Of a stretch of 64,000 bases of DNA, positions 8,740-17,695 are shown piece by piece (within the stretch, counting starts at the first letter, position 1; every line of letters begins with the position of its first letter). This stretch comes from Bradyrhizobium betae (GTDB taxonomy: Bacteria; Pseudomonadota; Alphaproteobacteria; Rhizobiales; Xanthobacteraceae), in contig NZ_MZXW01000041.1 in assembly GCF_004123905.1 (NCBI RefSeq), forward strand, positions 186,001-250,000, given 5' to 3'. The position numbers and the translations under genes were made by a program. A model generated the notes under the pieces. The model saw only the letters and a program-made list of their open reading frames with translations, ran no database searches and had not been told where the DNA came from.

Positions 8740-8902
8740 AACCTCGATTAACCCATTGCCCGGAATGGCCCCCAAGAACCCGCTTGAGGAACCCGCTTGC
8801 CCCCGGCCCCGCCCCTCTGTATACGCGCGATCAGCGTCCCGCGAGGCATCCGTCCGGCGCGGGTCACCATACTGATCCTTATGAAGGAATGCACGCGTCG
8901 TC
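8740..8902. promoter_or_regulatory. Divergent promoter region between the PH-domain gene and lysC
   Basis: These 163 bases separate two divergent starts and must hold promoters for both. I cannot point to convincing -35/-10 boxes or a lysine riboswitch; the gap is too short for a full L-box. Confidence 0.4.
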
Positions 8903-10159
8903 ATGAGCCGCCTCGTGATGAAATTCGGCGGCACCTCCGTCGCCAACATCGAACGCATCCGCAACGTCGCACGCCATGTGAAGCGTGAGGTCGACGCCGG
9001 CCACGAGGTGGCCGTGGTCGTCTCGGCGATGTCCGGGAAAACCAACGAGCTGGTGGCCTGGTGCACCGAGGCCTCGCCGATGCACGACGCGCGCGAATAC
9101 GACGCCGTCGTCGCCTCCGGCGAGCAGGTGACGTCGGGCCTGCTCGCCATCGCGCTTCAGGGCATGGGCATCCAGGCCCGCTCCTGGCAGGGCTGGCAGA
9201 TCCCGATCAAGACCAGCGACGCCCATGCCTCGGCCCGGATCGTGGATATTGACGGCAGCGAGATCATCAACCGCTTCAAGGAGCGGAAAGAGGTCGCGGT
9301 CATCGCCGGCTTCCAGGGCATCAACCCTGAAACCAACCGCATCACCACGCTCGGCCGCGGCGGCTCCGACACCTCGGCCGTGGCGATCGCGGCCGCCGTC
9401 AAGGCCGACCGCTGCGACATCTACACCGACGTCGATGGCGTCTACACCACCGACCCGCGAATCGTGCCGAAGGCCAAGAGGCTCGACAAGATCGCGTTCG
9501 AGGACATGCTGGAACTGGCCTCCCAGGGCGCAAAAGTGCTCCAGGTGCGCTCGGTGGAACTCGGCATGGTCCACAACATGCCGATCTTCGTCCGCTCGAG
9601 CTTCGACAAGCCCGAGGACATCGACCCGCATGCCAACCAGCCGCCCGGCACGCTGATCTGCGGCGAGGAGGAGATCATGGAAAACCACGTCGTCACCGGT
9701 ATCGCCTTTTCGAAGGACGAGGCCCAGATCTCCGTGCGCCAGATCGAGGACAAGCCGGGCGTTGCCGCCTCGATCTTCGGCCCGCTCGCGGACGCCAATA
9801 TCAATGTCGACATGATCGTGCAGAACGTCTCCGAGGACGGCAAGACCACCGATCTCACCTTCACGGTGCCGGCCGCCGACTACACCCGCGCCAAGGACAC
9901 CATCACCGCCGCCAAGGCCACGATCGGCTATGCCCGGCTGGATACCGCCACCGACGTCGCCAAAATCTCGGTGATCGGCAGCGGCATGCGCAGCCACGCC
10001 GGCGTCGCCGCCCAGGCGTTCTCGGCCCTCGCCGGACGGAATATCAACATCCGGGCCATTACAACCTCCGAGATCAAATTCTCGGTTTTGATCGACACGG
10101 CCTATACCGAGCTTGCGGTGCGCACCCTGCACACGCTCTACGGCCTCGATCAGGCTTAG
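8903..10159 (+). CDS. lysC: Aspartate kinase LysC (class II, probable alpha/beta type)
   Basis: A 418-residue aspartokinase that phosphorylates aspartate, the first step toward lysine, threonine and methionine. The kinase domain starts with KFGGTSV (residues 7-13) and includes GRGGSDTSAVAIAAAV and the substrate loop VYTTDPRIVPKAK. Two ACT domains for feedback control follow from about residue 265. An in-frame ATG at 9677 (Met259, MENHVVTGI) is preceded by a strong gaggaggaga ribosome site, as in bacteria that make a separate regulatory beta subunit from an internal start; see findings. Length is normal for the 400-to-420-residue class. Transcription likely ends at the hairpin at 10185. Confidence 0.96.
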   Translation: MSRLVMKFGGTSVANIERIRNVARHVKREVDAGHEVAVVVSAMSGKTNELVAWCTEASPMHDAREYDAVVASGEQVTSGLLAIALQGMGIQARSWQGWQIPIKTSDAHASARIVDIDGSEIINRFKERKEVAVIAGFQGINPETNRITTLGRGGSDTSAVAIAAAVKADRCDIYTDVDGVYTTDPRIVPKAKRLDKIAFEDMLELASQGAKVLQVRSVELGMVHNMPIFVRSSFDKPEDIDPHANQPPGTLICGEEEIMENHVVTGIAFSKDEAQISVRQIEDKPGVAASIFGPLADANINVDMIVQNVSEDGKTTDLTFTVPAADYTRAKDTITAAKATIGYARLDTATDVAKISVIGSGMRSHAGVAAQAFSALAGRNINIRAITTSEIKFSVLIDTAYTELAVRTLHTLYGLDQA

Positions 10160-10184
10160 ACTAATTTTCTCTTAGCGGTCGCAG

Positions 10185-10239
10185 CAAACGCGAAGGTGTA
10201 CACACCTTCGCGTTTGGCAGGCGTTTTGCTTGGCAAAAC
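10185..10239 (+). terminator. Double hairpin after lysC
   Basis: A perfect 14-bp stem (10185-10198 with 10203-10216, loop taca) begins 26 bases after the lysC stop. A second 7-bp stem follows at once (gttttgc 10223-10229 with gcaaaac 10233-10239). There is no clear T-run after either, so factor-independent termination is likely but not certain. The remaining bases to ptsP at 10428 show no gene. Confidence 0.6.
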
Positions 10240-10427
10240 AAGCCTCAATTCGCTATACGGCGAAGAGGGTGGGCTGCCGCAGACTGTGTCCCAGTTCAGG
10301 CCGCTGATTCGGTGCAAGCTGTGGTTTGCGCCTGCGCCGGACGAACAAATTGGTTGTTTTTCTGGAATTTTAGGCCAGCCGCCGGCAAATACCGCCGGGC
10401 CCGGCAGACGGAGGAGATTGACGGTTC

Positions 10428-12695
10428 ATGCGGAGCGCGTCGGGAGGTCCCCGCGTCTTGTTGAGACGGCTCCGCGAAACCATGGCGGAGCAGGTCTCGG
10501 CCCAGGAGCGGCTGGACAAGATCGTGGTGCTGATCGCCGCCAACATGGTGGCGGAGGTGTGCTCGGTCTATGTGCTGCGCATCGACAACACGCTCGAGCT
10601 CTACGCCACCGAGGGCCTCAACCGCGAAGCGGTGCACCATACCGTGCTCAGCGCCCATGAGGGCCTCGTCGGCCTCGTCGCCAGCGAGGCGACCCCGCTC
10701 AATTTGAGCGACGCGCAGAGCCATCCGGCCTTCTCGTTCCGCCCGGAGACCGGCGAAGAAATCTATCACTCCTTCCTCGGCGTGCCGATCCTGCGCGCCG
10801 GCAACACGCTCGGCGTGCTGGTGGTGCAGAACCGTGCCAAGCGCAACTATGTCGAGGAGGAGCTCGAGGCGCTGCAGACCACCGCGATGGTGCTGGCGGA
10901 GCTGATCGCCTCCGGCGAATTGTCCGCGCTGGCCCAACCGGGCCAGGAGCCCGCCGCGCGCCATTCGGCGCAGAAGGTCGGCGCCATCCTGTCGGAAGGC
11001 ATCGCGCTCGGCCACGTTGTGCTGCACGAGCCGCGCGTCGTCATCAAGGACTACATCGCCGAGGACCTGCCGAAGGAAATCAAGCGGCTCGACACCGCGC
11101 TTGCCAAGCTGCGCGCCGATCTTGACCGCATGCTGGAGCGCGGCGACGTTGCCGAAGGCGGCGAGCACCGCGAGGTGCTGGAAGCCTACCGCATGTTCGC
11201 CAACGACCAGGGCTGGTCGCACAAGCTGCATGAGGCGGTCGCGACCGGCCTCACCGCGGAAGCCGCGGTCGAGCGCGTGCAGTCCGACACCCGTGCGCGC
11301 ATGCTGCGCTCGACCGATCCTTATCTGCGCGACCGCCTGCACGACCTGGAAGACCTCGGCTATCGCCTGATGCGGCAGCTGGTCGGCCAGGACCACGCGC
11401 CATCGCGCGAGCAATTGCCCGACAACGCCATCGTCATCGCCCGCGCGATGGGGCCGGCGGCGCTGCTCGACTACGACCGCAAGCGCCTGCGCGGCATCGT
11501 ACTGGAGGAAGGCACCGCCAATTCCCACGTCTCGATCGTGGCCCGCGCGCTCGGCATCCCCGCGGTCGGCGAAGTCCCGAACGCGCCCGGTATTGCCGAT
11601 CCCGGCGACGCCATCATCGTCGACGGCACCTCCGGCTCGATCTATGTCCGGCCGTCGCAGGAGATCGAAGCGGCCTTCGCCGAGCGCGTGCGCTTCCGCG
11701 CCCGCCGCCAGGCGCAATATCTGGCGCTGCGCGACCGGCCCTGCGTCACCCGGGACGGCCAGAAGGTCGAGCTGATGATCAATGCGGGTCTTGCGATCGA
11801 CCTGCCGCACATCGAGGACACCGGCAGCGCCGGCATCGGCCTGTTCCGCACCGAGCTGCAATTCATGGTCGGGCAGAGCCTGCCGCGCACCAGCGACCAG
11901 CTCGCGCTCTATCGCACGGTGCTGGATGCCGCCGGCACCAAGCCCGTGACCTTCCGCACGCTCGACATCGGCGGCGACAAGGCACTGCCCTATATGGAAG
12001 CGGTGATCGAGGAAAATCCCGCGCTCGGCTGGCGCGCGATCCGGCTCGGGCTCGATCGCCCCGGCCTGTTGCGCGGCCAGATCCGCGCGCTCTTGCGCGC
12101 CGGCGGCGGCCGCGCGCTGCGCATCATGTTCCCGATGATCTCGGAGGTCGCCGAGTTCGATTCGGCGAAGGCGCTGGTCGAGCGCGAGCTCACATATTTG
12201 CGCCAGCACGGCCACACGCTGCCTGAAAGAATCGACATCGGCACCATGGTCGAAGTGCCCGCGCTGCTCTACCAGCTCGACGAGCTGCTGAAGAAAGTCG
12301 ATTTCATCTCGGTCGGCTCCAACGATCTGTTCCAGTTCCTGTTCGCGGTCGACCGCGGCAACGCAAAAGTCTCCGAGCGCTTCGACACCATGTCGGCGCC
12401 GATCCTGCGCGTGCTGCGCGAGATCGCACGGAAGTCGAATGACGCAAAGAAGTCGCTGTCGCTCTGCGGCGAGATGGCTTCCAAGCCGATCGGCGCGCTC
12501 GCCTTGATCGCGATGGGCTACCGCTCGCTGTCGCTCTCGGCGACCGCGCTCGGTCCGGTCAAGGCGATGGTGATCGATCTCGACGCAAAAAAGGCCGAAG
12601 CGATGCTCGGCCCGCTGCTGGATGCACCCAGCGGCAGCGTCTCGATCCGGCAGAAGCTCACGGAATTTGCCGAGGCCGAAGGCCTGGCGTTGTAG
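10428..12695 (+). CDS. ptsP: Phosphoenolpyruvate-protein phosphotransferase PtsP (EI-Ntr)
   Basis: A 755-residue enzyme I of the nitrogen phosphotransferase system. It takes phosphate from PEP and passes it to NPr, a regulatory chain affecting nitrogen, potassium and polymer metabolism. An N-terminal GAF domain (about 25-165) is the hallmark of EI-Ntr and binds glutamine or oxoglutarate in studied members. The EI core follows, with phospho-accepting His367 in GTANSHVSIVAR, the PEP-binding barrel motifs GLFRTELQFM and DIGGDKALPYM, VGSNDLFQFLFAVDR and the late Cys motif LSLCGEMAS. All key residues are present. The upstream MRSASGG start is kept, but a Met 18 codons later is possible. The NPr and EIIA genes are not in the window. 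Confidence 0.94.
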   Translation: MRSASGGPRVLLRRLRETMAEQVSAQERLDKIVVLIAANMVAEVCSVYVLRIDNTLELYATEGLNREAVHHTVLSAHEGLVGLVASEATPLNLSDAQSHPAFSFRPETGEEIYHSFLGVPILRAGNTLGVLVVQNRAKRNYVEEELEALQTTAMVLAELIASGELSALAQPGQEPAARHSAQKVGAILSEGIALGHVVLHEPRVVIKDYIAEDLPKEIKRLDTALAKLRADLDRMLERGDVAEGGEHREVLEAYRMFANDQGWSHKLHEAVATGLTAEAAVERVQSDTRARMLRSTDPYLRDRLHDLEDLGYRLMRQLVGQDHAPSREQLPDNAIVIARAMGPAALLDYDRKRLRGIVLEEGTANSHVSIVARALGIPAVGEVPNAPGIADPGDAIIVDGTSGSIYVRPSQEIEAAFAERVRFRARRQAQYLALRDRPCVTRDGQKVELMINAGLAIDLPHIEDTGSAGIGLFRTELQFMVGQSLPRTSDQLALYRTVLDAAGTKPVTFRTLDIGGDKALPYMEAVIEENPALGWRAIRLGLDRPGLLRGQIRALLRAGGGRALRIMFPMISEVAEFDSAKALVERELTYLRQHGHTLPERIDIGTMVEVPALLYQLDELLKKVDFISVGSNDLFQFLFAVDRGNAKVSERFDTMSAPILRVLREIARKSNDAKKSLSLCGEMASKPIGALALIAMGYRSLSLSATALGPVKAMVIDLDAKKAEAMLGPLLDAPSGSVSIRQKLTEFAEAEGLAL

Positions 12696-12752
12696 CGGGC
12701 CTGTCGCCCGCCTTCGCCGCCTCGCTTCCCTCCGCCTTTTGAGACCAAACCG

Positions 12753-13838
12753 ATGTCGTCACTCCCCGAAACCAAACTGGACATCCTGCTCGCGCATCAC
12801 GCTTCGCTCGAAGCCGAATCGCTGGGACAGCTCGCCTCCGAGCGCTATGTGCAGATCACGCGTGAGCTCGCCGAGATCACGCCGCTGATCGATGCGGTGA
12901 AGGCTTATCGCTCTGCCGTGAAAGAGCTCACCGACACCGAGGCGCTGATCGCCGATCCCGCGACGGATGCCGAGATGCGCAGCATGGCGGAAGCCGAGCG
13001 CGACGAGCTGACGCCGAAAATCGAAGAGCTGGTCCAGAAGATCCGCGTGGCGCTGCTGCCCAAGGACGCCATGGACGACCGCAACGTGGTGTTGGAAATC
13101 CGCGCCGGCACCGGCGGCGACGAAGCCTCGCTGTTCGCCGGCGACCTGTTCCGGATGTACGAGCGCTTCGCGAGCCTCCAGGGCTGGAAGGTCGAGGTGA
13201 TCTCGGCGAGCGAAGGCACCGTCGGCGGCTACAAGGAAATCATCGCGGAAGTCCAGGGCCGCGGCGCGTTCTCGAAGCTGAAATTCGAATCCGGCGTGCA
13301 CCGTGTGCAGCGCGTTCCCGACACCGAGACGCAGGGGCGCATCCACACCTCCGCTGCGACGGTCGCCGTGATGCCGGAGGTCGAGGAGGTCGACGTCGAG
13401 ATCAAGAACGACGATCTGCGCATCGAGACCATGCGCGCGGGAGGCGCCGGCGGCCAGCACGTCAACAAGACGGAATCGGCGATCCGCATCACCCACATCC
13501 CGACCGGCATCGTGGTGATGATGCAGGACAGCCGCTCGCAGCATAAGAACCGCGCTTCCGCCATGAACATCCTGCGCTCGCGCATCTACGACGCCGAACA
13601 GCAGCGCGTCGACGCTGCGCGCTCGGCCGAGCGCAAGGAGAAGGTCGGCTCCGGCGACCGCTCTGAGCGCATCCGGACCTATAATTTCCCGCAAGGGCGC
13701 GTCACCGACCACCGCATCAATCTGACGCTCTACAAGCTGCCGCAGGTGATCGCCGGCGAAGCGCTGGGCGAATTGACCGACGCGCTGACCACCGAGCACC
13801 AGGCTGCACAGCTCGCCGCGCAAGGCGCCACGGCGTGA
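12753..13838 (+). CDS. prfA: Peptide chain release factor 1
   Basis: A 361-residue class I release factor reading UAA and UAG. The peptidyl-tRNA hydrolysis motif GGQ is in MRAGGAGGQHVNKTESAIRI. The codon-recognition tripeptide of RF1, P-x-T, is present as Pro-Asp-Thr in QRVPDTETQGRIHTSAATVAVMPE, which separates it from RF2. Length is normal. It sits 57 bases after ptsP and 7 bases before prmC, whose product methylates the glutamine of GGQ, so the pair is both an operon and a functional unit. No frameshift is present, as expected for RF1. Confidence 0.97.
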   Translation: MSSLPETKLDILLAHHASLEAESLGQLASERYVQITRELAEITPLIDAVKAYRSAVKELTDTEALIADPATDAEMRSMAEAERDELTPKIEELVQKIRVALLPKDAMDDRNVVLEIRAGTGGDEASLFAGDLFRMYERFASLQGWKVEVISASEGTVGGYKEIIAEVQGRGAFSKLKFESGVHRVQRVPDTETQGRIHTSAATVAVMPEVEEVDVEIKNDDLRIETMRAGGAGGQHVNKTESAIRITHIPTGIVVMMQDSRSQHKNRASAMNILRSRIYDAEQQRVDAARSAERKEKVGSGDRSERIRTYNFPQGRVTDHRINLTLYKLPQVIAGEALGELTDALTTEHQAAQLAAQGATA

Positions 13839-13845
13839 CAAGCGC

Positions 13846-14727
13846 GTGAAAAATCCCTTCACCGGACAATCGATCGAGAGCGCGCGGCGCGCGCTGGCGG
13901 CCCAACTGCGATCGGCCCAGATCGACGAAGCCGAGCTCGACGCCCGCATCCTGATCAGTGCAGCCCTCGGCCTCGATCTCACCGGCCTGATTGCGCAGGC
14001 CACCCGCCCCCTCACCACAGCCGAAGCGTCGCGCCTCGTGCAGCATGCGCAGCGGCGCATCGCCGGCGAGCCTGTCGCGCGCATTCTCGGTGTCAGGGAG
14101 TTCTGGGGCCTATCGTTTCGTCTGTCGGAAGCGACGCTGGTCCCGCGCCCGGATACCGAGACCATCGTCGAGCGCGCGCTCGAAATGTTTCGCGAGCAGC
14201 AACTATCTCGCCCTCCGCGCATCGCCGACATCGGCACCGGATCCGGTGCGATCCTGCTGGCGCTGTTGCATGAAATTCCTGATGCCTTCGGCGTCGGCAC
14301 CGATCTCAGCCTGAATGCGCTCGAGACCGCCAGGGACAACGCCGCGGCTCTTGGCCTTGCCGACCGCGCAGCCTTCGTCGCCTGCTCCTATGCGGCGGCG
14401 CTCCGCGGCCCGTTCGACCTCATGGTCTCGAATCCGCCCTACATTCCCTCGGGGGAAATTCCGAAATTGAGCATCGAGGTGCGCGAGCACGATCCGCATC
14501 TGGCGCTTGACGGCGGCAATGACGGCTATGACGCCTACCGCGCCCTGATCCCGCAGGCGACTGAACGGCTCGTGCCCGGCGGGGCCCTGATCGTCGAGGC
14601 CGGCCAGGGCCAGGCCCGGGATATAGGAACCCTGATGATCGCTGCTGCGTTATCGGTGGACAGGCCACCCAAGGCCGATCTGGGGGGCATTCTCCGGGCG
14701 GTTTCGGCCCGAAAAATGCCCCCATAA
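13846..14727 (+). CDS. prmC: Release factor glutamine methyltransferase PrmC (HemK)
   Basis: A 293-residue SAM methyltransferase that modifies the GGQ glutamine of RF1 and RF2. An N-terminal helical domain for release-factor binding (about 1-90) precedes the catalytic domain, with motif I ADIGTGSGAILLALLHE and the diagnostic NPPY in MVSNPPYIPSGEIP. The start is a GTG 7 bases after the prfA stop, with no other good candidate. The C-terminus ends in RAVSARKMPP, with nothing odd. Function is clear from sequence and neighbour. Confidence 0.95.
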   Translation: MKNPFTGQSIESARRALAAQLRSAQIDEAELDARILISAALGLDLTGLIAQATRPLTTAEASRLVQHAQRRIAGEPVARILGVREFWGLSFRLSEATLVPRPDTETIVERALEMFREQQLSRPPRIADIGTGSGAILLALLHEIPDAFGVGTDLSLNALETARDNAAALGLADRAAFVACSYAAALRGPFDLMVSNPPYIPSGEIPKLSIEVREHDPHLALDGGNDGYDAYRALIPQATERLVPGGALIVEAGQGQARDIGTLMIAAALSVDRPPKADLGGILRAVSARKMPP

Positions 14728-15188
14728 AAGCCGGATTGGCCAGTAAAAAACCTCTTGGAATATCCCTTGGGAACGACTACCTTCCGGTCAACAGATCGGT
14801 ACCGGCCCCGTACACCTACGGGTGAAAGCCGGGCTCTCGGGCGAGAGCTTTACTGATGAAGGTTCCAAGCCGCAGGTCCTGTTGAGCGCGATGGCGATTA
14901 GAGCTGCGCTGCTTACCGACCGCAACGTGAACGAAAGCCTGATATTGCGCTTAAAGACTTACGCAACAAAGCAGGGCTTGTTTCGGCAGGCAATATGAAT
15001 GGGTTCGCTGGCAATCGATGCCGGCGGGTGGGGAACGCGTCTTTGTTGAACGCGACGGTCGACGAACATCGGCAGGGTTCAAGCCGCTCTTGCGCGCGGT
15101 GCGCGAGAGAGATGTGAACTGCTGTCATCAGGTCACTCTCAGCAATCAGTATGCGTGCAACCTTTAGGGCTGGAATTAAAGGCAGGAC
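14728..15188 (+). promoter_or_regulatory. 461-base gene-free leader before the DUF4167 gene, candidate structured RNA
   Basis: No credible reading frame fills this gap. Around 14754-14870 several complementary segments occur: cccgta/tacggg (14807-14812 with 14817-14822), gctctc/gagagc (14833-14838 with 14843-14848), and an outer segment ttccaag (14863-14869) that can pair perfectly with cttggaa (14754-14760) or, with one G-U, with cttggga (14766-14772). This looks like a folded leader with two mutually exclusive outer stems. The remaining 300 bases have no strong repeats. I recognise no known riboswitch or ribozyme. Confidence 0.45.
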
Positions 15189-15992
15189 ATGAGAAACGGT
15201 CAGAATAAGCAGCGGATGCGCAACCGCAACAACAGCAACAATAATAATAACAATAACAACAACCGGCGCGGCCAGAACCCGATGACCCGGGTTTACGAAT
15301 CCAACGGACCCGACATCAAGATCCGCGGCACCGCGTCCCACATTGCCGAAAAATATCTTCAGCTCGCGCGCGATGCGCGCTCCTCCTCCGGCGATCCGGT
15401 CGCCGCCGAGAATTACTATCAGCATGCCGAGCATTATTTCCGCTTGATCGCGGCCGCCCAGGAGCAATTCCGCCAGAACCAGCAGCCGCGCGGTGACGAG
15501 CCCACGGGCAGCAACAACAGCAGCAGTGACGACAGCGAGGACGACGGCGAGAATTTCTCGAACTTCGGCCAGGAGCCGGGCTTCGTGCCGCAGCCGCAGC
15601 AGCAGAATTTTGGGCGCGACGGCCAGCGCGATCACCAGCAACGCGACTATCAGCAGCGTGACAACCAGCCGCCCTATCAGCGCGACAACCAGCAGCCGCG
15701 CGAGCATCGCGAACGTGACCATCGTCCGCAGCCGCAATATCAGCCGCAGCCGCAACCGCAGAACCAGCCGCAGCCCGTTGTCGCCGATACCGGCAGCGTC
15801 GATCGCCTGCCCTCCTTCATCACCGGCCCGCAGCCGCAAGTGAATGGTGGCGCGAATGCCGGCCAAGCCGGCTTCGAAGGCGGTGGTGGCGGCGAACGCT
15901 TCCCGCGCCGCCGCCGCCGGCCGAATGGTCCGCGCCCCGAACGTGAGGCTGCTCCGGCGGCTTCCAGCGACGAAGTCGCCCCCGGCGAATAA
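15189..15992 (+). CDS. DUF4167 domain-containing, Asn/Gln-rich protein
   Basis: A 267-residue protein in three zones. A basic, asparagine-rich start carries an uninterrupted run of nine Asn near residues 17-25. The conserved DUF4167 helical region (about 28-100) reads VYESNGPDIKIRGTASHIAEKYLQLARDA and ENYYQHAEHYFRLI. A long disordered tail is rich in Gln, Pro and Arg (repeats of QRD and QPQ) and ends in an Arg-rich patch RRRRRPNG. The family is confined to alphaproteobacteria and has no known function; the composition suggests nucleic-acid binding or condensate formation, which is inference. A long leader precedes it and a strong terminator follows. Confidence 0.88.
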   Translation: MRNGQNKQRMRNRNNSNNNNNNNNNRRGQNPMTRVYESNGPDIKIRGTASHIAEKYLQLARDARSSSGDPVAAENYYQHAEHYFRLIAAAQEQFRQNQQPRGDEPTGSNNSSSDDSEDDGENFSNFGQEPGFVPQPQQQNFGRDGQRDHQQRDYQQRDNQPPYQRDNQQPREHRERDHRPQPQYQPQPQPQNQPQPVVADTGSVDRLPSFITGPQPQVNGGANAGQAGFEGGGGGERFPRRRRRPNGPRPEREAAPAASSDEVAPGE

Positions 15993-16016
15993 GCTTCTTC
16001 CGATTTCGTGAACTGC

Positions 16017-16050
16017 ATCGTCCCGGCCTCGCGCCGGGACGATTTGTTTT
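16017..16050 (+). terminator. Rho-independent terminator after the DUF4167 gene
   Basis: A perfect 11-bp stem (atcgtcccggc at 16017-16027 with gccgggacgat at 16033-16043, loop ctcgc) is followed by ttgtttt. It ends the DUF4167 transcript and abuts the stop of the convergent methyltransferase gene. Confidence 0.85.
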
Positions 16051-16796
16051 CAGCTGCGCCTCACCGTCGTCGAAGACGGTACCAGCACGGGCTTCGCCAG
16101 TGAGGGAATCAGCCGCGCCCGTTCGCGCTTGGCGGGGATCGCGCGATAGACCTGCTTGGTGGCTTCCACGATGTGCACGCCGGCAAAGGGCAGCGACAAT
16201 GCCGCGCCGGCGCGTTCCCACATCTGCGCCGATTTCAGCACCCAGCCGCCGGCATAGGGCGGCATGAACAGTGCCTCGCCCCAGGAGGTCGGCGTGAACC
16301 AGGTCTGGCGCAACAGGTCCGTGATCTGCGAACGCGAATAGGGCCGGCCGTGTCCGAACGGCGTGCTGTCGGTCCGGGTCCACACCCCGCGCCGATTCGG
16401 GATCACAGCCATGACGCGGCCGGACGGCGACAGCACCCGCCACACCTCGCGCAACAGCGCAGCCGGGTCGTCCGACATCTCCAGCGCATGGACCAGCAGG
16501 ATGCGGTCGATCGCCGCGTCGGGAAGCGGCAGCGAGAATTCGTCCACCAGCGAGGCCAGCGCCGGCCGCCCCGTCGGCCATTTCAGGACGCCCTGGGCGG
16601 CCGGCATGAAGGCGATGCAGCGTTCCGCGTCCTCGCGGAACAGCCCGAGATAGGGCGTGGGATAGCCGATGCCGAGTACGCGCTGGCCCTCGGCGGTCGG
16701 CCAGCGCTCCCTGATGCCGCGATTGATCATTTGCCGCGCCACAATCCCAAGGCGTCGGGAATAGAACTCGCGGAGGTCGACGACATCGATGGTCAT
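16050..16796 (-). CDS. Class I SAM-dependent methyltransferase
   Basis: A 248-residue protein of the Methyltransf_11 type. The core reads GQRVLGIGYPTPYLGLF (an altered motif I), LPLPDAAIDRILLVHALEMSDDPAALLREVWRVLSPSGRVMAVIPNRRGVW, and is followed by a C-terminal part that is typical of a conserved alphaproteobacterial family often found beside gloB. The substrate is unknown. Motif I has GIGYPTPYLG where GCGTG is usual, so SAM binding may be atypical. It is divergent from gloB with 108 bases between the starts. Confidence 0.82.
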   Translation of the reverse strand: MTIDVVDLREFYSRRLGIVARQMINRGIRERWPTAEGQRVLGIGYPTPYLGLFREDAERCIAFMPAAQGVLKWPTGRPALASLVDEFSLPLPDAAIDRILLVHALEMSDDPAALLREVWRVLSPSGRVMAVIPNRRGVWTRTDSTPFGHGRPYSRSQITDLLRQTWFTPTSWGEALFMPPYAGGWVLKSAQMWERAGAALSLPFAGVHIVEATKQVYRAIPAKRERARLIPSLAKPVLVPSSTTVRRS

Positions 16797-16904
16797 GACG
16801 GCAATGTAACATGCACAAGGCTGCGGCCGCGCGCGGAATATTGCATTGCCTGCGCAACGTTAACGCCATATTTGTCTGACTGGGCTGAGCGCGATGGAGA
16901 TGTC

Positions 16905-17672
16905 ATGGCTGCCGAAATTCGTACTTTCAGCTGTTTAAGCGACAATTTCGGTTACCTGATCCACGATGTGGAAACCAAGGCAACCGCGTCGATCGACGCG
17001 CCGGAGGCGGGCCCCATCCTCAAAGCGCTGGAGCGCGAGGGCTGGCAGCTCACCGACATCCTGATCACCCATCATCATGGCGATCATGTCGGCGGCGTCG
17101 CCGAACTCAAGCAGAAATACAATTGCCGCGTCGTCGCGCCGCATGACAAGACGACGAAGATCGCCAACGTCGATCTGCGCGTCGCCAATGCCGACGTGGT
17201 CAAGGTTGGCAATCTGCTGGCGCGCGTGGTGGAGACGCCCGGCCACACGCTCGACCATATCTCCTACGTGTTCGACACCGAGAAGACGCTGTTCGCCGCC
17301 GACACGCTGTTCTCGATCGGCTGCGGCCGCGTGTTCGAAGGCGACTACCCGATGATGTGGGACTCGCTCCTGAAGCTGCGGGCGCTGCCCGACGATTTCA
17401 AGCTCTATTGCGGCCACGAATACACCGCGTCCAACGTCAAGTTCGCACTCAGCGTCGATCCGGGCAATGCGGCGCTGCAGGCGCGCGCGGCGGAAGTGGC
17501 CAAGCTGCGGGCCGAGAACAGGCCGACGATTCCTTCACTGCTTGGTGATGAGAAGCGAGCAAACGTGTTCCTGCGCGCTGATGAACCGTCGGTCGCAGCC
17601 AGGCTACACATGAAGGGCGCGGATGCCGCCGCAGTGTTCGGCGAGCTGCGCGAGCGCAAAAACAAATCCTGA
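16905..17672 (+). CDS. gloB: Hydroxyacylglutathione hydrolase (glyoxalase II)
   Basis: A 255-residue metallo-beta-lactamase-fold enzyme that hydrolyses S-lactoylglutathione to lactate, the second step of methylglyoxal detoxification. The metal motif THHHGDH is at 55-61 (His56, His58, Asp60, His61). The further ligands are His in TPGHTLDH, Asp in FAADTLFSIGCGRVFEG, and His in LYCGHEYT. The C-terminal glutathione-binding domain ends in RERKNKS. I used the ATG at 16905; the open frame extends upstream across the divergent gene, but the family starts here. The next gene, a cupin, follows after 23 bases. Confidence 0.95.
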   Translation: MAAEIRTFSCLSDNFGYLIHDVETKATASIDAPEAGPILKALEREGWQLTDILITHHHGDHVGGVAELKQKYNCRVVAPHDKTTKIANVDLRVANADVVKVGNLLARVVETPGHTLDHISYVFDTEKTLFAADTLFSIGCGRVFEGDYPMMWDSLLKLRALPDDFKLYCGHEYTASNVKFALSVDPGNAALQARAAEVAKLRAENRPTIPSLLGDEKRANVFLRADEPSVAARLHMKGADAAAVFGELRERKNKS

Positions 17673-17695
17673 AGAACAAATCCTGACGGGGATCG

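Noticed and set aside
8740..9150. N-terminal extension of the PH-domain gene
   Set aside because: It would overlap the divergent lysC coding region and has no family similarity.
14800..14860. Hammerhead ribozyme (a ctgatga and a gaaa are close together)
   Set aside because: Only 25 bases separate gaaa from ctgatga, too few for the two stems needed, and no cleavage site with matching arms was found.
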